DNA from: Haloarculaceae archaeon
GTDB taxonomy: Archaea; Halobacteriota; Halobacteria; Halobacteriales; Haloarculaceae
DNA length: 21,063 nucleotides
NCBI GenBank assembly: GCA_018609945.1
Contig: JAHENO010000251.1
Span: 1-21,063, forward strand
Reading direction: 5' to 3'
The notes under the pieces were generated by a model. It searched no databases, had not been told where the DNA came from, and was given only the letters and a program-made list of their open reading frames with translations. Shown here in pieces: positions 7,854 through 15,537 of the stretch; the first letter of the stretch is position 1, and the number at the start of each line of letters is the position of its first letter. A program made the position numbers and the translations under genes.

Positions 7854-7863
7854 ACTATCTTAC
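7854..7863 (+). promoter_or_regulatory. Predicted TATA box for the rhamnulokinase-like gene
   Basis: The weak AT-rich element ACTATCTTAC is centred about 28 nt before the ATG at 7887, consistent with leaderless initiation and with the choice of that ATG over the GTG at 7875. Confidence 0.45.
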
Positions 7864-7886
7864 TGGCGGCTTCCGTGCGGCCCGGT

Positions 7887-9353
7887 ATGGCACACCTGGC
7901 AGTCGACCTCGGCGCGAACGGCGGGAAGGCCTACCTGGGACAGTTCGAGGAGGGGGTGACCGTCGAAGAGGTCCACCGGTTCGACAACCGCCCGGTCGAG
8001 CGCGCCGGCCGATACGTCTGGGAGATCGACCGCATCCGCGCCGAGGTCGAGACGGCGATCCGGGAGGCCGACGGCCGCGCCGACCTCGAGACCGTCGGTC
8101 TCGACACCTGGGGGGTCGACTTCGGTCTCCTGGCGGGGGGTGAGTTGCTCCGCCCGCCAACGTCCTACCGTGAGCCGTCGGTCACGTCGACGCGCGATGA
8201 CATCCTCGACCGCGCGAGCAAGCGCCAAATCTTCGAGGCCACGGGTATCAACAACTGGAACACGCCGAACACGCTCTGGCAGTATCACCACCTCGTCACC
8301 CGCGAGCCCGACGTCTTCGAGCGCGCCGACAGGGTCGTGATGACGCCACAGTTGCTCTCGACGCTGCTAGGGGGACGGCCTGCGGGCGAGGTGACCATCG
8401 CGTCCACCACCCAGATGCTGGACACGCGGACCGGAAGATGGGCCGAGGGCCTCCTCGACGCGCTCGACCTTCCGACGGAACCGCTGCCCGAGGTCGAGGA
8501 GCCTGGCGGCCGGCTCGGACCCTTGCGACCCGGCCTCGCGGCGGACCTCGAGAGCGACCCCGAACTGGTGTTGCCCGCGAGCCACGACACTGCCTCCGCG
8601 GTTGCGGGACTGCCGCTGGCGGACGACGCCCGTGCCTTCCTGAGCACCGGGACGTGGTTCATCCCGGGTGTCGAACTCGCGGCGCCGAAAATCGACGACG
8701 ACGCCTTCGCGGTCGGCGCGTCGAACGAACTCGGCGCCGGTGGGCGCGTGCGCTTCATCAGGAACGTCACGGGCTTTTTCCTCATGGAGGAGTGTCTGGC
8801 CGCCTGGGAGTCCGAGGGCGAGTCGCTGGGTTACGGACAGTTGGTTGCCGAGGCACGCGAGGCCGACCCCTTTGGCCCGCTGGTCGACCCGGAAGCCGAC
8901 GCCTTCGACATCAGCGGCGAAATGCCCGCCGCAATCCGCGCGTTCTGCGAGGAGACGGGGCAGCGGCCACCCGGCGACCGCGGGGCACTGGTCCGGACCA
9001 TCCTGGAGAGCCTCGCAGCGCGGGCCGCCATCGTCCTCGAAGAAATCCTGACGGCGGCCGGCACCGACGCCGACCGGCTCCATCTCGGCGGCGGCGGCGT
9101 CCGCAACGAACTGTTCTGCGGGATGCTCGCGTCGGCGCTGGACCGGCAGGTCGTGGCCGGCCCGGCGGAGGCGACGGCGGTGGGCAACCTCCTCACGCAG
9201 GCGATTGCTGTCGGCTCGGTTTCGGACCTCGCGGCCGGACGCGAGCAGGTCGCTGCCGCGTTCTCGCCGACGACCTACCACCCGACACGGACCGACGACT
9301 GGGGAGAGGTGAAATCGCGGATGCGCGAACTGATGGAGACAGACGTGGCCTGA
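7887..9353 (+). CDS. FGGY-family carbohydrate kinase, rhamnulokinase (RhaB) type
   Basis: A 488-aa cytoplasmic sugar kinase resembling RhaB along its length: AVDLGANGGK phosphate-binding loop at the N-terminus (res 5-14), LDTWGVDFGLL (72-82), TQMLDTRTGRW, the catalytic-base motif SHDTASAV (D234, close to D237 of E. coli RhaB), FLSTGTWF, then LHLGGGGVRNELFCGMLA and PAEATAVGNLLTQ, the adenine/phosphate region of the second domain. RhaB phosphorylates L-rhamnulose at O1, and related enzymes accept other ketoses. No rhamnose isomerase is in the window, so the substrate is uncertain. It lies 81 nt after the SDR gene and 108 nt before the aldolase gene, each with its own TATA-like element. Together with the class II aldolase it makes a kinase-aldolase pair like RhaB/RhaD or FucK/FucA. 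Confidence 0.9.
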   Translation: MAHLAVDLGANGGKAYLGQFEEGVTVEEVHRFDNRPVERAGRYVWEIDRIRAEVETAIREADGRADLETVGLDTWGVDFGLLAGGELLRPPTSYREPSVTSTRDDILDRASKRQIFEATGINNWNTPNTLWQYHHLVTREPDVFERADRVVMTPQLLSTLLGGRPAGEVTIASTTQMLDTRTGRWAEGLLDALDLPTEPLPEVEEPGGRLGPLRPGLAADLESDPELVLPASHDTASAVAGLPLADDARAFLSTGTWFIPGVELAAPKIDDDAFAVGASNELGAGGRVRFIRNVTGFFLMEECLAAWESEGESLGYGQLVAEAREADPFGPLVDPEADAFDISGEMPAAIRAFCEETGQRPPGDRGALVRTILESLAARAAIVLEEILTAAGTDADRLHLGGGGVRNELFCGMLASALDRQVVAGPAEATAVGNLLTQAIAVGSVSDLAAGREQVAAAFSPTTYHPTRTDDWGEVKSRMRELMETDVA

Positions 9354-9425
9354 CGAACTCGACGCGTCCCGCGGCGAGTGGTGGCTACTCGTCGACTGTG
9401 GATTTCGCTCGTGACGGCCCCGCAC

Positions 9426-9434
9426 ATTTTATTG
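9426..9434 (+). promoter_or_regulatory. Predicted TATA box for the aldolase-kinase-PdxA-LarA operon
   Basis: ATTTTATTG is the only AT-rich stretch in the 108-nt gap and lies about 32 nt before the ATG at 9462, implying a leader of only a few bases at most. It also argues against an upstream GTG at 9378 as the aldolase start. Confidence 0.65.
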
Positions 9435-9461
9435 CCCCCTCCTGCATGTGGCGAGACGCAC

Positions 9462-10106
9462 ATGATGTTCGAACAGGACCGTACGGCGTTGAGCGAACTC
9501 GGCCGCGAGATGGTCGAGAAGGGACTCACCCGGGGCGTCGGGGGCAACCTCAGCCAGCGCGGCGACGCGGACCACGTCGCGATCACGCCATCCGGTATCC
9601 CGTACGACGATATCGATCCCGTGGACGTCCCCGTCGTAACGACCGAGGGCGACCACGTCGAGGGTGAACTGACACCCTCGACCGAGACGCCCATGCACAC
9701 CATGATCTACCAGCAGCGCCCCGACGTCGGCGGGATCGCTCACACCCACTCCCCGTACGCGACCACCTTCGGCACGCTGGGCCAGGCTGTCCCCGCATCG
9801 CATTACCTCGTCTCCTACATCGGTCCGGAGATTCCGGTGACGGGATACGAACAGCCGGGCACCGAAGCACTGGGCCGCGAGGCCACAGACACACTCGGCG
9901 AGGAGTACAATGCCTGTCTGCTCCGGAACCACGGCGTCATCGCGGTCGGAAGCGACGCCGACGACGCCCTCGAAACTGCCCAGATGGTCGAATTCTGCGC
10001 GCGCATCCACCACCATGCGGTCAGCATCGGCGAGCCCATCATCCTCGAGGACGAGTACATCGAGGAACTGATCGAGGACATCGCGGAGTACCGGCAGATC
10101 GCCTGA
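9462..10106 (+). CDS. Class II aldolase/adducin-family protein (fuculose-phosphate aldolase type)
   Basis: A 214-aa zinc-dependent aldolase. GGNLSQR (res 27-33) binds phosphate, TPSGIPYDD follows, and the catalytic Glu and metal ligands match E. coli FucA with an offset of two: E75 in PSTETPMH, H94 and H96 in HTHS, and H157 in RNHG. FucA and RhaD cleave ketose-1-phosphates to DHAP and an aldehyde. A sister group (OtnC/LtnC) acts on 3-oxo-tetronate 4-phosphates by decarboxylation. Both fit here, since the gene follows a RhaB-like kinase and heads an operon with a DUF1537 kinase; sequence alone does not decide. ATG at 9462 is chosen from the TATA spacing (9465 ATG is an equal option). The stop codon overlaps the next ATG by one base (TGATG), indicating translational coupling. 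Confidence 0.92.
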   Translation: MMFEQDRTALSELGREMVEKGLTRGVGGNLSQRGDADHVAITPSGIPYDDIDPVDVPVVTTEGDHVEGELTPSTETPMHTMIYQQRPDVGGIAHTHSPYATTFGTLGQAVPASHYLVSYIGPEIPVTGYEQPGTEALGREATDTLGEEYNACLLRNHGVIAVGSDADDALETAQMVEFCARIHHHAVSIGEPIILEDEYIEELIEDIAEYRQIA

Positions 10107-11401
10107 TGGTGGCTGGACTGGTCGTCGCCGACGACCTCACCGGCGCCTGCGACACTGGACACGAGTTCGCGGCACGCGGGTACCGCACGCGGGTGACACT
10201 CCATCCCACTGGCTCGCCGGGGGACGCGGAGGTACTCGTCGTCGACACCGACAGCCGCTACGCGCCGGCCGACGTGGCTGCCGACGCGGTCCGGGCGGCC
10301 GTCGAGGCCCATCCAGCCGAGACGCTCTACAAGAAGGTCGACTCGACGCTCCGCGGGAACCTCGCGGCCGAGGTGGCGGCCGCTCTCCAGGCACGCGTCG
10401 ACCGAAGAACTCAGGACGGAACGCCGGACGGACTCGCGGTCGTCGCTCCCGCGGCACCGGCGACCGGCCGGACGACCGCCTGCGGGGTCCACCTCGTCGA
10501 GGGGACGCTCCTCACGGACACCGAGCCCGGCCGGGATCCCGAGAAGGGCCCGGCGAGCCCGCGCCTGCCGGAGCTGTTCGCCGACGTCGGCCTCCCGGTC
10601 GAGCACCTCTGCATCGAGACGGTCGCGACCGGCCCGGCAGCCGTCGCCGATCGTCTCCGCGAGTGGGGCAGTGCGCCCCGGATCGTGACGGCGGACGCGA
10701 CGCATGACGCGCACCTGCGTGCGGTTGCCACGGGCGTCGACCGACTGGACGAACCCGCGGTCTACGCGGGGAGCGCGGGGCTGGCCGGTCACGTCCCCCT
10801 GCCTGCCCCCCCGGACGGTTCTGGCGAGCCGGTCACGACGCCGAACCCGGGCGACCGGGCGGGCGAACTCGGCGTCGCCGGGAGCGTCGCCCCGCAGACG
10901 CTCGCTGCACTCGAGGCCCTTCCCGAGGGCAGTCTGGTCGTTCTCGATGCCGAAGCCGCCGTCGCCGATCCCGGGGAGACTGCAGCGGAAACCGCGAGAC
11001 GGGTCCGGGACGTCCTGGCGGCGGAGGGCCGGGCAGTTCTGACGGCCGCGACCGACGAGGTGGCGGTCGACCGGGCACTCGCGGCCGGCCGGGAGGCGGG
11101 CCTTCCGGACCGCGAAACGCGGGAACGCGTGGCGGAGACGCTGGCAGGAACTGCTGCCGCCGTCGTCGCCGACGCCCGCCCTGCCGGGCTGTTTCTCACC
11201 GGTGGGGACACCGCGGTCGCCGTCCTCGATGCGATCGACGCCGACGCGATACTGCTGTCGGGAGAGGCCGTCGACGCCGGGATTCCGCTGGGGACAGTCG
11301 AAGGTGGCCGTGCAGACGGGGCGGCGCTCGTCACGAAGGCGGGTGCGTTCGGCGGTCCGGAGACAGTTATTAATTGCCTCGACCGTCTACGGGAGGTATG
11401 A
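10106..11401 (+). CDS. Four-carbon acid sugar kinase family protein (DUF1537)
   Basis: A 431-aa two-domain kinase. The N-terminal substrate domain carries ADDLTGACD (res 8-16) and KKVDSTLRGN (76-85); the C-terminal nucleotide domain carries TGGDT (365-369), the IPLGTVEGG stretch and KAGAFG (411-416). DUF1537 proteins are ATP-dependent kinases of four-carbon acid sugars such as D-threonate (DtnK), L-threonate (LtnK), D-erythronate derivatives (OtnK) and 3-oxo-isoapionate (OiaK). Fusion to or adjacency with PdxA2 is typical of the D-threonate route, in which phosphorylated acid is oxidised and decarboxylated to DHAP, and the same pairing is seen here. The start codon overlaps the aldolase stop by 1 nt, and its stop overlaps the pdxA-like start by 4 nt. 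Which acid is phosphorylated is not readable. Confidence 0.93.
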   Translation: MVAGLVVADDLTGACDTGHEFAARGYRTRVTLHPTGSPGDAEVLVVDTDSRYAPADVAADAVRAAVEAHPAETLYKKVDSTLRGNLAAEVAAALQARVDRRTQDGTPDGLAVVAPAAPATGRTTACGVHLVEGTLLTDTEPGRDPEKGPASPRLPELFADVGLPVEHLCIETVATGPAAVADRLREWGSAPRIVTADATHDAHLRAVATGVDRLDEPAVYAGSAGLAGHVPLPAPPDGSGEPVTTPNPGDRAGELGVAGSVAPQTLAALEALPEGSLVVLDAEAAVADPGETAAETARRVRDVLAAEGRAVLTAATDEVAVDRALAAGREAGLPDRETRERVAETLAGTAAAVVADARPAGLFLTGGDTAVAVLDAIDADAILLSGEAVDAGIPLGTVEGGRADGAALVTKAGAFGGPETVINCLDRLREV

Positions 11402-12477
11402 GTCGTTCGACGGATTCGCGGCCGCTCGTGGGCGTGACGATGGGAGACCCGGCGGGGATCGGCCCCGAGGTGATCGCGAAGGGGTACGCTGCAGCCTCGG
11501 ACCACGCTCGCCTCGTCGTCGTCGGGAACGCGGACGTCCTCGCGGCGGCCGTCGACATCTGCGGGCTCGACCTCGCCGTGCGCGCGGTCGCGCACCCCGA
11601 AGAGGCGACGGGCGACCCGTCGACCGTGGAGGTGCTGGACCTGGACGAGGTGGACGCCGGGGCGCTCGAACGCGGCGTCGTCGACGAGGCGTACGGCCGG
11701 GCGAGCCTCGCCTACGTCGAGCGCGCCATCGACCTCGCCGTGGCCGGGGAGATCGACGCCATCACGACGGCACCGATCAACAAACAGTCGACGCGCCTGG
11801 CCGGCAGCGAGCACGCGGGTCACACCGGGCTGCTTGCCGAGCGCACCGGGACGGACAGCTACTCGATGATGCTCATCGAGGACCCGTTGCGGGTCACGCA
11901 CGTCAGCACGCACGTCCCGCTACTCGAAGCCTGCGAGCAGGTCACCGAGGAGCGCGTCTTCGAGACGATCCGAGTGACCGACGAGGCGGTACGCGAACTC
12001 GGCGTCGAGTCGCCGGCCGTGGCCGTCGCCGGACTCAACCCCCACGCCGGCGACGGCGGGCTACTCGGAGCGGCCGATAGCGAGGAGATCGCGCCGGCGG
12101 TCGAGCGTGCCCGCGAGGCGGGCATCGACGCCGTCGGCCCCGAATCACCCGACACCGTCTACGTCCAGGCTGCCGACGGTGCCTACGACTGCGTCGTCTC
12201 GATGTACCACGACCAGGGTCACATCCCCATCAAGATGCTCGGATTCTCCGGCGGCGAGGCGATAAGCGGCGTGAACGTGACCATCGGGCTGCCCATCGTC
12301 CGTACCAGCGTCGACCACGGCACCGCATTCGACATCGCTGGCGAGGGGGTCGCCTCCGAGACCAGTCTGATCGAGGCCGTGGAGGTGGCAGCCGAGATGG
12401 CCGCCGCGCGGGGTGCGAACGACGACGGACCCGCCGGGACGGAGGAGACGCGCCCGGAGGTGAGCGAGGAGCCATGA
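11398..12477 (+). CDS. PdxA/PdxA2-family 4-phosphohydroxyacid dehydrogenase (decarboxylating)
   Basis: A 359-aa enzyme with the full PdxA signature: GDPAGIGPE (res 16-24), TAPINKQ (124-130), GHTGLLAE (141-148), HVSTHVPL (168-175), GLNPHAGDGG (212-221) and YHDQGHIPIKM (270-280). The divalent-metal ligands of E. coli PdxA (H166, H211, H266) correspond to H172, H216 and H271. PdxA oxidises 4-phosphohydroxy-L-threonine for pyridoxal phosphate synthesis; PdxA2 paralogues oxidise and decarboxylate 4-phospho-D-threonate or D-erythronate to DHAP. Context (directly after a DUF1537 kinase, and haloarchaea generally make PLP by the PdxST route) favours the catabolic function. ATG at 11398 overlaps the previous stop as ATGA, and the C-terminus is an acidic, dispensable-looking tail of about 25 residues overlapping the next start. 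Confidence 0.93.
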   Translation: MSRSTDSRPLVGVTMGDPAGIGPEVIAKGYAAASDHARLVVVGNADVLAAAVDICGLDLAVRAVAHPEEATGDPSTVEVLDLDEVDAGALERGVVDEAYGRASLAYVERAIDLAVAGEIDAITTAPINKQSTRLAGSEHAGHTGLLAERTGTDSYSMMLIEDPLRVTHVSTHVPLLEACEQVTEERVFETIRVTDEAVRELGVESPAVAVAGLNPHAGDGGLLGAADSEEIAPAVERAREAGIDAVGPESPDTVYVQAADGAYDCVVSMYHDQGHIPIKMLGFSGGEAISGVNVTIGLPIVRTSVDHGTAFDIAGEGVASETSLIEAVEVAAEMAAARGANDDGPAGTEETRPEVSEEP

Positions 12478-13790
12478 CCGTCGAGTTCCCGGACGCGGAC
12501 GCGCTCAGAACGGCGAACGACGTGGCACTCGATGACTACCCGCGCTTTGCCGTCGCACACCGGCACCGCGACCTCGACCCGATCGAGGATATCGAGGCGG
12601 CCGGCCGCGACGCCGTCGCGGACCTGCCACTCGCGGATATCCCGCAGGGCGGCGAAATCGCGGTCACTGCCGGGAGCCGTGGCATCGCCGACATGCCGGC
12701 GGTGACCGCCGCCGCCGTGGCCGAACTGCAGGAGCGTGGGTTCGAGCCCTTCATCCTGCCGGCGATGGGCAGCCACGGCGGCGCGACCGCGGAGGGCCAG
12801 CGCGAGACCCTCGAGTCGCTGGGGTTCACCGAGGAGTACCTCGGCTGTGAGATCAGGTCCTCGATGGACGTCGAGGAGATGAGCGAGGACCGCATGGGTC
12901 GCCCCGTCTACGTCGCCAGCGACGCGCTGGCAGCGGACGCGGTGATCCTCGCCAACCGGGTGAAGCCCCACACCGACTTCTCGGGTCCCGTCGAGAGCGG
13001 CCTCTGCAAGATGGCAGTGGTCGGCCTCGGGAAGCACCGGGGCGCCGAGTCGCTGCACAACGCCGGCCTCGCGGCCGAATTCGACGACGTCATCGTCGAC
13101 CGGACGCGCATGCTACTGGACGCGGCCGACGTCGTCGGGGGCATCGCGCTGGTCGAGGACGCCCGCGAGCGCGCGACACATGTCGAGGGCATCCCCGCCG
13201 ACGCGATCCTCGACCGCGAACCGGAACTCCTCGAGCGCGCCTACGAGGAGTTGCCGATGTTGCCCGTCGACGACCTCGATCTGCTGATCGTCGACGAACT
13301 CGGCAAGGACATCTCCGGAACGGGCATGGACACCAACGTCCTCGGGCGATACCGCTTCTACGGCGAGGACGAACCAGAGAGGCCGGAGATCACGCGGGTC
13401 TACGTGCGCTCGCTGACAGAACCCTCCCACGGGAACGCCCTCGGGGTGGGGCTGGCCGACTTCGCGCACCGCGACCTGGTCGAGACCATCGACTTCGTGG
13501 ACATGTACGTCAACATCGCCACGAGCGGCGAGCCCGAACGGTCGAAGGTGCCGTTCGTGGTCCCGGACGACCGGACCGCCCTGGCGGTTATCCCCTCGAC
13601 GCTCGGGCTCGGGGACCTCTCGGAGCTGCGCGCCGCACGGATCAGGAGCACCCTCGATCCCGACGAACTCGTCGTCTCCGAACCCGTCGCGCGCGACCTC
13701 GAAGACCGTGACGACGTGACCGTGGGGCCGCTGGAACCCCTCTCCCTGGTCGAGGAGCGACTCCCACCGGACCCCTATCCGGGCGAGTGA
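12474..13790 (+). CDS. LarA-like DUF2088 protein, putative nickel-pincer hydroxyacid epimerase
   Basis: A 438-aa protein of the LarA/DUF2088 superfamily. TAGSRGIADMP (65-75) and PAMGSHGGATAEGQ (96-109) mark the N-terminal domain, and NRVKPHTDFSG and GLCKMAVVGLGKHRG the cofactor region. Residues that can be lined up with lactate racemase are H101 (LarA H108), H166 (H174), K179 (K184, to which the nickel-pincer nucleotide is bound) and H195 (H200, nickel ligand). The K-to-H spacing of 16 is identical; the H166-K179 spacing is three residues longer. LarA enzymes racemise or epimerise alpha-hydroxy acids by hydride transfer, and some superfamily members act on sugar acids. As last gene of an acid-sugar operon, a C2 epimerase of a tetronate or related acid is my inference; lactate racemase is the alternative. 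The cofactor genes larB, larC and larE are not in the window. Confidence 0.85.
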   Translation: MTVEFPDADALRTANDVALDDYPRFAVAHRHRDLDPIEDIEAAGRDAVADLPLADIPQGGEIAVTAGSRGIADMPAVTAAAVAELQERGFEPFILPAMGSHGGATAEGQRETLESLGFTEEYLGCEIRSSMDVEEMSEDRMGRPVYVASDALAADAVILANRVKPHTDFSGPVESGLCKMAVVGLGKHRGAESLHNAGLAAEFDDVIVDRTRMLLDAADVVGGIALVEDARERATHVEGIPADAILDREPELLERAYEELPMLPVDDLDLLIVDELGKDISGTGMDTNVLGRYRFYGEDEPERPEITRVYVRSLTEPSHGNALGVGLADFAHRDLVETIDFVDMYVNIATSGEPERSKVPFVVPDDRTALAVIPSTLGLGDLSELRAARIRSTLDPDELVVSEPVARDLEDRDDVTVGPLEPLSLVEERLPPDPYPGE

Positions 13791-13796
13791 TCCCTG

Positions 13797-13818
13797 GCGT
13801 GTGCCTCCCGGCACGCGC
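13797..13818. terminator. Hairpin between convergent genes
   Basis: GCGTGTGCC and GGCACGCGC form a 9-bp stem with one G-U pair and a 4-nt TCCC loop in the 39-nt gap between the LarA-like gene and the convergent membrane-protein gene. There is no U-tract after it, so a role in termination or 3'-end protection is only suggested. Confidence 0.35.
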
Positions 13819-13829
13819 AGAGCAGGACC

Positions 13830-14594
13830 TCAGAGTTCGGTCGCGCGGGCTCGCTGTCGGAGGTAGGCCGTCGAAGAGAGGACGTTCACGACCGGGATGG
13901 CACCGAGGGTCGCCCAGAACAGCGGGCCGCCCGCCCAGTCGGTGTGGGTTCGGAGGTACCAGGCGTCCAGGTACGTCGCGGCCGGCACGCCGAGGACGTT
14001 CGCCGCGAGCCACGCCAGCACCACCGGCACCGAGAAGACGCCACCGGGACCGACCACCAGGAGCGCGACGGCAAGCAGATTCACTGCGAGCCCAGCGCCC
14101 ACACCGTAGACGCCGAGCGATGACCCACGCGGGGGCTCGTCGGGCACCACGGGGATGTAGTGGCGGTCCTCGGCAGTCAGGCGGATCGACTCGCCGTAGA
14201 GGTCCGCGAACCGCCCGGGTGCGATGTCCTTGAGTTGCAGGAGACGCTCGAGCCGATCGTCCGCAGGGCCGTCAGGCTCGAACGCGAAGTAGACGGGCAC
14301 GCGCTCGTCGTCGACGTCGACCGCGAGTGCCAGCGCCTCTTCGGTCCGAATCTCGACAGGATAGTCCGCGGGGATCGCCGAGGCGGGAACGCGCTCGACG
14401 TCTACTGCCCGACCGAGGACCTGGCCCGACGCTGTTCCCGTCCCGATACGGGATTCGACCTCTAGGAACGACGTTGCGGCGTCCTCCATGTCGGCTGCCT
14501 GATCGGTGGCCACGCGGGGGGGCTGGTCCTCGCCCGCCGGTTCCACCGAGTCCTCGCTGTGGGACGCCTCCACCTCCTCGGGTTCCTCGGTCAC
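13830..14594 (-). CDS. Uncharacterised membrane protein with acidic N-terminal region
   Basis: A 254-aa protein I do not recognise. The first about 35 residues are acidic and probably disordered. A soluble region follows (about 36-160; includes FLEVESRIG and PVYFAFEPD), then a hydrophobic C-terminal third with three to four predicted membrane segments (GVYGVGAGLAVNLLAVALLVVG, then FSVPVVLAWLAANVLGVPA, and a last one near FWATLGAIPVVNVL). The GTG at 14594 is chosen over a TTG at 14618 because a TTTAG element is centred 27 nt upstream of the GTG, as for a leaderless transcript. It is downstream of the GIDE/LemA pair, same strand, with 40 nt between. A functional link to that pair is possible but unproved. 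Confidence 0.72.
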   Translation of the reverse strand: MTEEPEEVEASHSEDSVEPAGEDQPPRVATDQAADMEDAATSFLEVESRIGTGTASGQVLGRAVDVERVPASAIPADYPVEIRTEEALALAVDVDDERVPVYFAFEPDGPADDRLERLLQLKDIAPGRFADLYGESIRLTAEDRHYIPVVPDEPPRGSSLGVYGVGAGLAVNLLAVALLVVGPGGVFSVPVVLAWLAANVLGVPAATYLDAWYLRTHTDWAGGPLFWATLGAIPVVNVLSSTAYLRQRARATEL

Positions 14595-14618
14595 GGCCGG
14601 GCTTGGCTGGCACGCCAA

Positions 14619-14624
14619 CTAAAC
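14619..14624 (-). promoter_or_regulatory. Predicted TATA box for the membrane-protein gene at 13830-14594
   Basis: GTTTAG on the minus strand, centred 27 nt before the GTG at 14594. It sits in the 40-nt gap after the GIDE gene, so the gene may have its own promoter besides read-through. Confidence 0.45.
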
Positions 14625-14634
14625 GTGTCGGCGC

Positions 14635-15537
14635 TCAGAACGACCCGAGCAGCAATGCCAGACAGACCGCGCTGAGGCCGATGCCGCCGACGATCTGCAG
14701 AGGGCCGCGCTTGCCGTAGTAGCGTTCGAGTTCCTCCTCGGTGCGGTCCGAGACGAGGAATTTGTCCAGTTCGTCGCGGGTCATCTCCAGCAGATCCGCC
14801 TGGCCGGTCTCCATTCCTCCCCCGGTCTCCCGTGGAACGGCGCTCCCGAGGACGTAGACTTCGCTTTCGTCTGGCAACACACGCTGTGTGTACCGTCTCC
14901 GGCGGTTCGAGTAACCGATTGCGTCACCGTCGATCAGGTCTCCTAGGCCGTCGCTTGCATCCCCGAAGACACTGGTGCCATCGTCATTGCGGTCGTGGCG
15001 CTCGATGAACTCGCGGACCTCCGCAGGCGGGGACTCGCTCCGGTCGGTGGTGAACCGCGTCTGATTCTCGTCCGATATCTCGAAGGTCGCGTTGCCTTCT
15101 CGTGCCCGGACGAGTACCTCTCCCGTCCCATCGTCGAGGTCGAATGGGACGGTCCGGGTTCCCGACGCGATGGTCTGCCACTCGTGGTCGGCCTCGTCCG
15201 GGTCCTTACGCCACTCCTCGATTTCCCAGTCGACGTACAGACACTCCTCGTCGGTAAAGGGCGCCTCGATGGTCTCGCCGTCGCTACGCGCGACTCCGGC
15301 GAGTTCCGTCCGGCCAACCGCCATCGAACGGACCTTCTCGGTGGGCGTATCCTGGATGAGTCGCTTCGTCTTCCACTTCCCGAAGCCGTCGTAGACGAGA
15401 TACAGGCCGATCAGAAACCCCACAAACAGGGCAGCCCCCGAATCGCCGTCGTTCGAACTCTGGACGAGGATTGCGTCCAGCGTCCCGGCGAGTGCGCCGA
15501 GCCATCCCGGATCGACCGGTGCCGTGACTGCGGTCAT
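14635..15537 (-). CDS. GIDE-domain membrane protein (E3-ligase-like family, no RING)
   Basis: A 300-aa protein with one N-terminal membrane segment (about res 34-51, ALFVGFLIGLYLVYDGFG) and one at the very C-terminus (about 281-298), enclosing a soluble domain. The segment TPTEKVRSMAVGRTELAGVAR followed by PFTDEECLYVDWEIEEW matches the GIDE domain (PF12483) named after the mitochondrial MULAN/GIDE ubiquitin ligase; there is no RING domain here, so ligase activity is not implied. In archaea and bacteria the domain is common in membrane proteins next to LemA. Here the ATG overlaps the LemA stop codon by 4 nt (ATGA on the minus strand), so the two proteins are probably made together and may form an envelope complex. 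Molecular function is unknown. Confidence 0.82.
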   Translation of the reverse strand: MTAVTAPVDPGWLGALAGTLDAILVQSSNDGDSGAALFVGFLIGLYLVYDGFGKWKTKRLIQDTPTEKVRSMAVGRTELAGVARSDGETIEAPFTDEECLYVDWEIEEWRKDPDEADHEWQTIASGTRTVPFDLDDGTGEVLVRAREGNATFEISDENQTRFTTDRSESPPAEVREFIERHDRNDDGTSVFGDASDGLGDLIDGDAIGYSNRRRRYTQRVLPDESEVYVLGSAVPRETGGGMETGQADLLEMTRDELDKFLVSDRTEEELERYYGKRGPLQIVGGIGLSAVCLALLLGSF

